The position numbers were made by a program, and so were the translations under genes. The notes below the pieces were generated by a model. The model made no database searches. It worked only from the letters and a program-made list of their open reading frames with translations, and was not told the DNA's origin. A stretch of 34,305 bases of DNA from Allofournierella_A excrementavium (lineage in GTDB: Bacteria > Bacillota > Clostridia > Oscillospirales > Ruminococcaceae), in contig DWVE01000022.1 in the NCBI GenBank assembly GCA_019120375.1, forward strand, positions 1 through 34,305. Direction: 5' to 3'. This document shows, piece after piece, positions 24,635 to 31,309 of this stretch (position 1 is its first letter; every line of letters starts with the position of its first letter).

Positions 24635-26548
24635 ATGCAGCAGGGCACGGAATTTCTGCCGGTCAGCCGCCAGGAGATGGCGGCGCGTGGCTGGGACGAA
24701 CTGGACTTCGTCCTGGTCACCGGCGACGCCTATGTGGACCATCCCAGCTTCGGCTCGGCCATCATCGGCCGGGTGCTGGAGGCGGAGGGCTACCGCGTGG
24801 GCGTGCTCAGCCAGCCGGACTATACCACGCCCGAGAGCTTCAAGACTCTGGGCAAGCCCCGCTATGGGTTTTTCATCGGCGGCGGCAATGTGGACAGCAT
24901 GGTGGCCCACTATTCCGTGGCGAAGATCCGCCGAAACGTGGACGAATACACCCCCGGCGGCGTGGCGGGCAAGCGCCCGGACCGCAGCGCCACCGTGTAC
25001 ACGCAGCTGGCAAAGCAGGCCTATCCCGACCTGCCGGTGATTCTGGGCGGCCTGGAGGCCAGCCTGCGCCGTTTTGCCCATTACGATTACTGGATGGACA
25101 CTGTGCTGCCCAGCATCGCCGAGACCTCCGGGGCGGACATCATCAGCTTCGGCATGGGCGAGAGGCAGACGGTGGCCATCGCCCGGCGTCTGGCGGCGGG
25201 GGAGAAGGCCCAGACCATCCGGGACGTGCCCGGCACCTGCTACATGACCGATTTTGCCGGCCTGCCGGACCGCTATGTGGAATGCGCGGGCTTTGCCAAG
25301 GTGAGCACCGACAAGGCCGCCTATGCCCGCGCCTGCCGCATCCAGATGGACAACCAGGACTCGGTGACCGGCCAGATCATTGTGCAGAAACAGAGCGAAA
25401 AATATCTGGTGCAGAACCCGCCCGCAAAGCCCCTCAACCGCAAGGAGCTGGACAAGGTGGCGGCGCTGCCCTTCACCCGCCGCTGGCATCCCAGCTACGA
25501 CGCGGTGGGCGGCGTGCCCGCCATTGAAGAGGTGGAGTTCTCCATCATCCACAACCGGGGCTGCTATGGCGGCTGCAATTTCTGCGCCATCACCCTGCAC
25601 CAGGGGCGGCGGGTCACCAGCCGCAGCGTGGAAAGCGTGGTGGAAGAGGGGGAACTGCTCACCCGTCAGCCCGGCTTCAAGGGCTACATCCACGACGTGG
25701 GCGGCCCCACCGCCAACTTCCGCCTGCCCAGCTGCAAGGAGCAGATGACCAAAGGCATGTGCCAGGGCGGCAAAAAGTGCCTTGCCCCCAGCCCCTGCCC
25801 CCATCTGCTGGTGGACCACACCGAGTATCTCTCCATGCTGCGCAAGCTGCGTGCCCTGCCCGGAGTGAAAAAGGTGTTCATCCGCAGCGGCATCCGCTAC
25901 GACTATCTCATCTGGGACAAAAACGACGAGTTCTTCAAGGAGCTGGTGGAGCACCATGTCTCCGGCCAGCTGAAGGTGGCCCCGGAGCACTGCGCCCCCA
26001 ACACCCTGAAGTATATGGGCAAGCCCCCGGTGGAGGTGTTCAACAAATTCTCCGCCAAGTTCTATGAGCTCACCAAAAAGGCGGGCAAAAAGCAGTATCT
26101 GGTGCCCTACCTGATGAGCAGCCACCCCGGCAGCACCCTGAACGACGCGGTGATCCTGGCGGAGTATCTCTACAAGCACAAAATCCGCCCGGAGCAGGTG
26201 CAGGACTTTTATCCCACACCGGGCACCGTGTCCACCTGCATGTTCTACACCGGCCTTGACCCCTACACCATGAAGCCGGTGTTTGTGGAAAAAACGCCGG
26301 AAGGCAAGGCGCTCCAGCGGGCGCTGCTGCAGTATTACGAACCCCGCAACGCCGAAAAGGTGGTCAAAGCCTTGCGCAAGACCGGGCGGGAGGACCTTAT
26401 CCCGCTGCTGGCTCCCACCTGGAAGCCCCGGCGCGAGAAAAGCACCTCTGCGCCCGCGCCCCGCGGCCGGAACGACCGGCAGGGGAGAAGTGTACAGCAG
26501 GGACGCTTTACACCCAATTCCAAGCCGCCCCGCAAGGGCAGAAAGTAA
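24635..26548 (+). CDS. YgiQ-family radical SAM protein
   Basis: A 637-residue protein of normal YgiQ length. The [4Fe-4S]/SAM motif is C310-YGG-C314-NF-C317 (NRGCYGGCNFC). The N-terminal domain (FLPVSRQEMAARGWDELDFVLVTGDAYVDHPSFG, first 60 residues) is the usual YgiQ leader, and LGGLEASLRRFAHYDYW and VAPEHCAPNTLKYMGKP are family blocks. The C-terminus ends in a basic, probably disordered tail (KSTSAPAPRGRNDRQ). The reaction of YgiQ proteins is not established. ATG follows GAGAGGAGG; it is in an operon with ftsK upstream and the metallo-beta-lactamase gene 9 nt downstream. Confidence 0.95.
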   Translation: MQQGTEFLPVSRQEMAARGWDELDFVLVTGDAYVDHPSFGSAIIGRVLEAEGYRVGVLSQPDYTTPESFKTLGKPRYGFFIGGGNVDSMVAHYSVAKIRRNVDEYTPGGVAGKRPDRSATVYTQLAKQAYPDLPVILGGLEASLRRFAHYDYWMDTVLPSIAETSGADIISFGMGERQTVAIARRLAAGEKAQTIRDVPGTCYMTDFAGLPDRYVECAGFAKVSTDKAAYARACRIQMDNQDSVTGQIIVQKQSEKYLVQNPPAKPLNRKELDKVAALPFTRRWHPSYDAVGGVPAIEEVEFSIIHNRGCYGGCNFCAITLHQGRRVTSRSVESVVEEGELLTRQPGFKGYIHDVGGPTANFRLPSCKEQMTKGMCQGGKKCLAPSPCPHLLVDHTEYLSMLRKLRALPGVKKVFIRSGIRYDYLIWDKNDEFFKELVEHHVSGQLKVAPEHCAPNTLKYMGKPPVEVFNKFSAKFYELTKKAGKKQYLVPYLMSSHPGSTLNDAVILAEYLYKHKIRPEQVQDFYPTPGTVSTCMFYTGLDPYTMKPVFVEKTPEGKALQRALLQYYEPRNAEKVVKALRKTGREDLIPLLAPTWKPRREKSTSAPAPRGRNDRQGRSVQQGRFTPNSKPPRKGRK

Positions 26549-26557
26549 AACTGTTTC

Positions 26558-27553
26558 ATGGCAAAGCGAAAAACATCCCGCCGCCGCAGGCGGAAAATAC
26601 AACTCACGCCCTTTCAGACCGTCGTGTTCACGCTGGTGGGTCTCTGCCTTGCGCTGGGGCTGTATGTCAGTGTGGGCAGCGGGGTGGGCACCGCGCCCAC
26701 ATGGGACGAGATATACGCCGCTGTGGGCCTTGCCGAGCCGCTGCCCGCGGACGATCTGCCGGAAAACACCGACGCCGTGCACTTCATCGACGTGGGTCAG
26801 GCGGACGCCACCCTGCTGCAGAGCGGGGGCGAGTACTGCCTTGTGGATGCGGGCGACACCGACAGCGAGCAGAAGCTGATGGCGTATCTGGAGGAGCGGG
26901 GCGTCACCCACCTCAAGCTGTTGGTGATGAGCCATCCCCACGCGGACCACATCGGCAGCATGGCCGCCGTGCTGGAAAAGATAGAGGTGGAGCAGGTGCT
27001 CCTGCCGGACTTTGACAAAGCGCCCTATCCCACCACCCGCCTGTTTGAAAAGCTGATGGATGCCATCGAGGCCAGCGGCGCGGTGGTGACCACCGCCGCA
27101 CCGGGGCAGAGCTTTTCTGTGGGAAGCGGCAGCCTGCAGGTGCTGGCCGCGGGCGTGGAGACCGACAATTACAACGACCTTTCCCAGGTGCTTTTGTTCG
27201 AGAGCGGCGAGCTCTCGGTGCTGCTCAGCGGCGACGGCGAAAAGCCGGTGGAGCAGGCGGCGCTGGAGGCGGGGGTCGTGCCGCAGGCGGACGTGTTCAA
27301 GGCGGCCCACCACGGGTCCGACACCTCCAACACGATGGAATTCCTGCAGGCCATCCGGCCCCGATATGTGGCCATCAGCTGCGGGTTGGGCAACAGCTAC
27401 GGGCATCCTCACGCCGAGCCGCTGGAGCGGTTTGAACAGGTGGGCGCGCAGGTGCTGCGCACCGACCAGGACGGCAGCGTGGTTATTGCGGCGACCGAAA
27501 ACGGCCTGCAAAGCTACACGTCCAGCGCCGCCGGGGAAAAGGAGGCCGCCTGA
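26558..27553 (+). CDS. ComEC/Rec2-like metallo-beta-lactamase-fold protein, membrane anchored
   Basis: 331 residues. After a very basic N-terminus (KRKTSRRRRRKIQ) comes one membrane segment (about 19-40), then a short linker and an extracytoplasmic MBL domain. Metal-binding motifs are H126-P-H128-A-D130-H131 (SHPHADHIG), then SGDGE and AAHHGSDTSN, and a final SYGHPHAEPLERF. This is the same nuclease-like MBL module found at the C-terminus of the DNA-uptake channel ComEC, but here without the channel. It probably cuts or hydrolyses a phosphodiester substrate outside the membrane; the substrate is unknown. The stop overlaps the next start by one base. Confidence 0.9.
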   Translation: MAKRKTSRRRRRKIQLTPFQTVVFTLVGLCLALGLYVSVGSGVGTAPTWDEIYAAVGLAEPLPADDLPENTDAVHFIDVGQADATLLQSGGEYCLVDAGDTDSEQKLMAYLEERGVTHLKLLVMSHPHADHIGSMAAVLEKIEVEQVLLPDFDKAPYPTTRLFEKLMDAIEASGAVVTTAAPGQSFSVGSGSLQVLAAGVETDNYNDLSQVLLFESGELSVLLSGDGEKPVEQAALEAGVVPQADVFKAAHHGSDTSNTMEFLQAIRPRYVAISCGLGNSYGHPHAEPLERFEQVGAQVLRTDQDGSVVIAATENGLQSYTSSAAGEKEAA

Positions 27554-27774
27554 TGGAATATACTGTGGACCGCTTTGAAGGGGACACGGCGGTGCTGGAA
27601 CCGGCCCAGGGGCCGATCCGCACCGAAAAAATCGACCGCGCCCTGCTCCCGCCCGAGACCCGGGAAGGGGACATCCTTCTCTGTGAGGACGGGCACTGGC
27701 GGGTGGACGCCGCCGCAACTGCCGCCCGCAGAGAGCGGCTGCGCCGGCGCTTTTCCGCCGGGCGGCCCGGCTGA
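27553..27774 (+). CDS. DUF3006-family small protein
   Basis: A 73-residue protein with the DUF3006 pattern: YTVDRFEGDTAVLEP, then REGDILLCEDGHWRVD, and a basic C-terminal tail. The family is small beta-barrel-like, of unknown function, and commonly encoded beside ComEC-like MBL proteins, as here. The ATG shares a base with the stop of the MBL gene (TGATG), so the two are made together. Confidence 0.88.
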   Translation: MEYTVDRFEGDTAVLEPAQGPIRTEKIDRALLPPETREGDILLCEDGHWRVDAAATAARRERLRRRFSAGRPG

Positions 27775-27785
27775 CGAAAGGCGGA

Positions 27786-28064
27786 ATGGACTTGCTTCGG
27801 GAATTTCTCCTCATTTATTTTGCGGCGGTGAACCTGCTGGCTTTCGCCGTTTGTGGGTGGGATAAATGGGCCGCGAAGCGCGGTGCGCGCCGCGTGCCGG
27901 AGCGCAGGCTTTTGCTTTTTTGCGCGCTGGGCGGCAGCCCGGCTTTTCTGCTGGGCATGGCCTTGTTCCACCACAAGACCCGCAAACCGAAATTTTATGT
28001 GGGCGTGCCCCTCATTTTGGCTGTGCAGCTGGCCCTGCTGGTGCTGGCCATTCGATTTCTGTAA
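27786..28064 (+). CDS. DUF1294-family membrane protein
   Basis: A 92-residue protein with three hydrophobic segments (about 6-24, 42-60 and 70-91) and the DUF1294 signature: NLLAFAVCGWDKWAAKRGARRVPERRLLLFCALGGSPAFLLGM (parts of the first 60 residues), then HHKTRKPKFYVGVP. Function unknown. ATG 27786 follows GAAAGGCGG; 11 nt after the DUF3006 gene. It is the last gene of the ftsK-led plus-strand run. Confidence 0.92.
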   Translation: MDLLREFLLIYFAAVNLLAFAVCGWDKWAAKRGARRVPERRLLLFCALGGSPAFLLGMALFHHKTRKPKFYVGVPLILAVQLALLVLAIRFL

Positions 28065-28105
28065 AAAAACTCCCGGCGCCTGTTTTGGCAGCCGGGAGTT
28101 TTTTT
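28063..28105. terminator. bidirectional terminator between DUF1294 and DUF975 genes
   Basis: A 15-bp stem pairs A7CTCCCGGC (28063-28077) with GCCGGGAGT7 (28091-28105), with T-runs on both strands. It serves both converging genes. Confidence 0.95.
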
Positions 28106-28125
28106 GTCAGGTTTTGAAACGCGGT

Positions 28126-28878
28126 TCAGCGCCGGGGATACACGGTGAAACCGGAAAGCTCCTCTTCGCCGGAGATCCCCATGGCAAAGGCCTTGGCTCG
28201 GGCGGCGGAGTAGAGCTCCGCCATGGTGGCCTGAACGTAAGGAGTCAGGAAGTAAATGCCCAGGCTGCAGGTGAGATAGCCCAGCAGATACCATCCGATG
28301 AAGGAGAGGTCCAGAACGAAGATCTCCATCTTTTCGCCGTCGGTCAGAGCCTTGCTCAGTTCCTTGGCGCGTTTGTAACTCATGTAGGGGTTTTCGGCCA
28401 GCAGATAGGGGACATACCGCAGCTGGTAGCCGCGCACGATGCCGGGAATGATGAACAGAAAAGAGAAGGCCATGATCTCCAGCGTGTAAAAGAACATTAC
28501 TTTTACCACGTTGAGATACTGCACCTTGTCCCGGAACGGGGAGAGCACCGTGTCCAGCGGCGGATAGCCGGCCCGGTTCTCCATGGTGTACCGAATGCCG
28601 CCGATGTTCACGGGCTGAGTGACCAGGGCGTTGAACACCAGGATGAACACCAGCATCAGGATATAGAGGATGATCACACCGGCGATGTAGGCTTCCGGCG
28701 ATGTGGCGGCCACAAAGGACAAAATGATGGTGGGCACAAAGACGATGATATAGCTCAGAACGCTGGAAGCAGCGCCCACGCCCAGCGTGATCAGCAGCCA
28801 CGCCAGAAACACCCGCCAGTAACTTTCTCTCAAAACCTGCTTCGCATTCTGCTTGAGTAAACCACGCGACCAATACAT
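28126..28878 (-). CDS. DUF975-family integral membrane protein
   Basis: A 250-residue protein with about five or six hydrophobic segments (for example VFLAWLLITLGVGAASSVLSY, IVFVPTIILSFVAA, IAGVIILYILMLVFILVFNAL, TLEIMAFSFLFIIPGIVRGY, GWYLLGYLTCSLGIYFLTPYV). MYWSRGLLKQNAKQVLRESYWRVF at the start and YVPYLLAENPYMSYKRAKELSKALTDGEK in the middle are typical DUF975 features. Function is unknown. ATG 28878 follows AGGAGGG with an 8-nt gap; longer upstream frames run through the promoter and are rejected. Single-gene unit. Confidence 0.9.
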   Translation of the reverse strand: MYWSRGLLKQNAKQVLRESYWRVFLAWLLITLGVGAASSVLSYIIVFVPTIILSFVAATSPEAYIAGVIILYILMLVFILVFNALVTQPVNIGGIRYTMENRAGYPPLDTVLSPFRDKVQYLNVVKVMFFYTLEIMAFSFLFIIPGIVRGYQLRYVPYLLAENPYMSYKRAKELSKALTDGEKMEIFVLDLSFIGWYLLGYLTCSLGIYFLTPYVQATMAELYSAARAKAFAMGISGEEELSGFTVYPRR

Positions 28879-28942
28879 AAAACTTTCCCTCCTGTGGGAA
28901 CAGCACATTCGGCGTGCGTTCCCTCGTGTGTTGATCAACTCC

Positions 28943-28972
28943 AGTATAGCATAGAACGGAATAGAATTACAA
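28943..28972 (-). promoter_or_regulatory. promoter of the DUF975 gene
   Basis: Minus-strand -35 TTGTAA (28967-28972), 18-nt spacer, -10 TATACT (28943-28948), about 65 nt before the ATG. It is divergent from the riboswitch promoter. Confidence 0.6.
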
Positions 28973-29000
28973 AAAATTGCAAATTCTTTCGCTTTAGCGG

Positions 29001-29028
29001 TTGACTTTTGTGAAAAAGGACTTATCAT
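29001..29028 (+). promoter_or_regulatory. promoter of the lysine riboswitch-nhaC unit
   Basis: -35 TTGACT (29001-29006), 16-nt spacer, -10 TATCAT (29023-29028); the start would be near 29036, just before the aptamer. Confidence 0.7.
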
Positions 29029-29042
29029 TAAGACGTACTTAG

Positions 29043-29301
29043 CATGATAGAGGTGCGAACGTCAAGAGTACGGCCCCCATTCAAACACAGGCACGCGGGG
29101 CGGGGAAGGGGCGTTTGCCGAGGTTCGGTCTGCCCCGCCTGAGGGGGCCGCCGCGCCGGGCCGTGGGAGAACATCCCCCGGACTGTCGCCCGCGCAGAGA
29201 TGCCGGGCGGAGCGCTGTCGTGAGTTCGACCGCCGCACTGCGGGCACTATGGCACTTGTGCATCGGTATGAAGTCATGACACTGTCATGGCTTCATTTTT
29301 T
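29043..29301 (+). promoter_or_regulatory. lysine riboswitch (L-box) with terminator expression platform
   Basis: The 5' end ATAGAGGTGCGAAC (from 29047) followed by AAGAGTA (29064-29070) is the conserved start of lysine aptamers, and GGGGCGTTTGCCGAGG (about 29108-29123) matches the conserved GCCGAAG-type junction element. GC-rich arms between 29130 and 29260 would form the remaining helices. A transcription terminator follows at 29268-29301, so lysine binding would switch the gene off. The riboswitch lies directly upstream of an NhaC-family transporter, a known target class of lysine riboswitches, which makes that gene a probable lysine importer. Confidence 0.93.
29268..29301 (+). terminator. 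riboswitch-controlled terminator
   Basis: ATGAAGTCATGAC (29268-29280) pairs with GTCATGGCTTCAT (29284-29296) with one G-U pair and a 3-nt loop, then TTTTTT (29296-29301). Confidence 0.92.
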
Positions 29302-29322
29302 ATTTATGCAGGAGGAACTGAC

Positions 29323-31089
29323 ATGAGAAAGACGTTGACCCGCATCCTGCCGCTTCTGGCAATGATGCTGGTGCTGCTGGTAATGCTCAGCGCCACAGCC
29401 TTTGCTGCCGGCGACCCTACCGAAGAACCCGGCACCAAGATGATCGAATGCCCTGACTGCGGCACCGTGGGTGCCTGTATGGAATGCTACGGGCTGGACC
29501 CCGCCTGTGAGGCGTGCGGCGGCACGAACGTTTGCGCCACCTGCGGCGGCACGGGGTATGTGACCTCGCCCAGCCGCTTCTTCAACACCGCGTGGTCTCT
29601 GCTGCCCCCGGTCATCGCCATCGCGCTGGCCCTCATCACCAAGGAAGTTTACAGCTCTCTGTTCATCGGCATCGTGGCGGGCGGCCTGCTCTACTCCAAC
29701 TTCCAGTTCGAGACCACCGTGCGCCACGTGTTCGACGGCGGCATCGTAGCGTCGGTGACCGACAGCTACAACATGGGCATCCTGATCTTCCTCATCATTC
29801 TGGGCGCCATGGTCTGCCTGATGAACAAGGCGGGCGGTTCCGCCGCCTTCGGCCGCTGGGCCAAGGCCCATATCAAATCCCGGGCGGGCGTGCAGCTTGT
29901 CTCCATCCTTCTGGGCGTGCTCATCTTCATCGACGACTACTTCAACTGCCTGACGGTGGGCAGCGTGATGCGCCCCATCACCGACAAGCAGAACATTTCC
30001 CGGGCAAAGCTGGCCTACATCATCGACGCCACCGCCGCGCCCGTGTGCATCATTGCGCCGGTCTCTTCCTGGGCGGCGGCGGTGTCCGCCTTCGCGGAGG
30101 ACGGCCAGGGCTTCAGCCTGTTTCTGCGGGCCATCCCTTACAATTACTATGCGCTGCTCACGATCGTCATGCTGGTGAGCATGGTGCTGCTGCGGGTGGA
30201 ATTCGGCCCCATGGCCAGGTTCGAGAAAAACGCCATCGAAAAGGGCGACCTGTTCAGCGGCCCCAACCCCTACGCCGACGCCGGCGAGCAGGTGGACGAC
30301 AGCAAGGGGTCCGTTCTGGATCTGGTCCTGCCGGTGCTGGTGCTGGTGGTGTTCTGCGTTATCGGCATGCTCTATTCCGGCGGCTTTTTCTCCGGCGTGG
30401 GCTTTGTAGAGGCTTTCTCCGCTTCCGATGCGTCGGTGGGCCTGATGCTCGGTTCCGCCTTTGCGCTGATCGTTGCGTTCATCTACTACCAGGTGCGCCG
30501 CGCCATGTCCTTCAAGGAGATGATGAACTGCATCCCCGAGGGCTTCAAGGCCATGGTGCCCGCCATCATGATCCTCACCTTCGCCTGGAGCCTCAAGGCC
30601 ATGACCGACTCCCTGGGCGCCAAATATTTCGTGCGCGACTTCGTGCAGCAGAGCGCCACCGGCATGCAGATGCTGCTTCCTGTGATCGTGTTCGTGGTGG
30701 GCTGCCTGCTGGCCTTCTCCACCGGCACCAGCTGGGGCACCTTCGGCATCCTCATCCCCATCGTGCAGGGCGTGTTCTCCATGGACGACCCCATGTCCAT
30801 CGTCTGTATCTCCGCCTGCATGGCCGGCGCTGTCTGCGGCGACCACTGCTCGCCCATTTCCGACACCACCATCATGGCCTCCGCGGGCGCTCAGTGCGAC
30901 CATGTGAACCATGTTTCCACCCAACTGCCCTATGCCATCACCTGCGCGGTGATCTCCGGCATCACCTACCTTGTGGCGGGCCTGCTGGTGCACTTCGGCG
31001 CGCCGGGCGTCCTGGCGCTGCCGGTCGGCATCGTGATGATGCTGGGCACGCTGCTGTTCATCAAGCGCCGCAACATGACCAAGGCCTGA
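29323..31089 (+). CDS. NhaC-family antiporter-like transporter, probable lysine transporter, with secreted cysteine-rich N-terminus
   Basis: 588 residues. Residues 1-29 form a signal peptide (RKTLTRILPLLAMMLVLLV ... ATAFA-AG). Residues 43-74 hold four CxxC pairs (C43/C46, C52/C55, C62/C65, C71/C74), ending in DnaJ-like CATCGGTGYV. The rest, from about 90, has around a dozen membrane segments of the NhaC/ion-transporter superfamily, including IFIDDYFNCLTVG, ATAAPVCIIAPVSSWAAAV and AVCGDHCSPISDTTIMASAG. Lysine riboswitch control implies lysine (probably Na+- or H+-coupled) uptake instead of simple Na+/H+ exchange. ATG 29323 follows GGAGGA with a 7-nt gap. The N-terminal zinc-ribbon-like addition is unusual for NhaC. 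Own terminator follows. Confidence 0.92.
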   Translation: MRKTLTRILPLLAMMLVLLVMLSATAFAAGDPTEEPGTKMIECPDCGTVGACMECYGLDPACEACGGTNVCATCGGTGYVTSPSRFFNTAWSLLPPVIAIALALITKEVYSSLFIGIVAGGLLYSNFQFETTVRHVFDGGIVASVTDSYNMGILIFLIILGAMVCLMNKAGGSAAFGRWAKAHIKSRAGVQLVSILLGVLIFIDDYFNCLTVGSVMRPITDKQNISRAKLAYIIDATAAPVCIIAPVSSWAAAVSAFAEDGQGFSLFLRAIPYNYYALLTIVMLVSMVLLRVEFGPMARFEKNAIEKGDLFSGPNPYADAGEQVDDSKGSVLDLVLPVLVLVVFCVIGMLYSGGFFSGVGFVEAFSASDASVGLMLGSAFALIVAFIYYQVRRAMSFKEMMNCIPEGFKAMVPAIMILTFAWSLKAMTDSLGAKYFVRDFVQQSATGMQMLLPVIVFVVGCLLAFSTGTSWGTFGILIPIVQGVFSMDDPMSIVCISACMAGAVCGDHCSPISDTTIMASAGAQCDHVNHVSTQLPYAITCAVISGITYLVAGLLVHFGAPGVLALPVGIVMMLGTLLFIKRRNMTKA

Positions 31090-31095
31090 CAATTG

Positions 31096-31136
31096 AAAAA
31101 AAGAGCGCGGAACGGGTGCGTTCCGCGCTCTTTTTT
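31096..31136 (+). terminator. terminator of the nhaC unit
   Basis: GAGCGCGGAAC (31103-31113) and GTTCCGCGCTC (31120-31130) form a perfect 11-bp stem, extended by A7/T6 runs, ending in TTTTTT. Confidence 0.95.
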
Positions 31137-31162
31137 CCGCGCTGTACATCCTGCACAAAAGC

Positions 31163-31180
31163 ACGTTATTTTATTAACAA
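31163..31180 (+). promoter_or_regulatory. Rex-box-like operator 1 upstream of adhE
   Basis: ACGTTATTTTATTAACAA fits the Rex consensus TTGTTA-N6-TAACAA with two mismatches in the left half. It is centred 37 nt upstream of the second site. Confidence 0.75.
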
Positions 31181-31199
31181 TCTTTGGCCAGCCAGGACA

Positions 31200-31217
31200 T
31201 TGTTATTTGATTAACGA
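31200..31217 (+). promoter_or_regulatory. Rex-box-like operator 2, overlapping the adhE promoter
   Basis: TTGTTATTTGATTAACGA fits the Rex consensus with one mismatch in the right half and covers the -35 box of the adhE promoter, so Rex binding would block RNA polymerase. Confidence 0.82.
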
Positions 31218-31228
31218 TGTGGTATCAT
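31200..31228 (+). promoter_or_regulatory. adhE promoter
   Basis: -35 TTGTTA (31200-31205), 17-nt spacer, -10 TATCAT (31223-31228). The ~75-nt leader contains a 7-bp hairpin CGAAAGC/GCTTTCG (31253-31271). Confidence 0.65.
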
Positions 31229-31309
31229 AATGCCATGGCAACAAGCTGCAGGCGAAAGCAAAGGGCTTTCGTACCATGCGCAACACGCCTGAAAGGACGG
31301 AAGATCGCA

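Noticed and set aside
23483..27814. Very long minus-strand open frame (over 1,400 codons) across ftsK, the radical SAM gene and the MBL gene
   Set aside because: It is antisense to well-supported genes in GC-rich DNA, where stop-free shadow frames are common. Its composition (runs of His, Gly, Gln, Ala and Val) is not protein-like and it has no ribosome site.
29062..29277. Minus-strand frames inside the 29,043-29,301 leader
   Set aside because: The plus strand shows a lysine riboswitch; the frames are side effects of its GC-rich helices.
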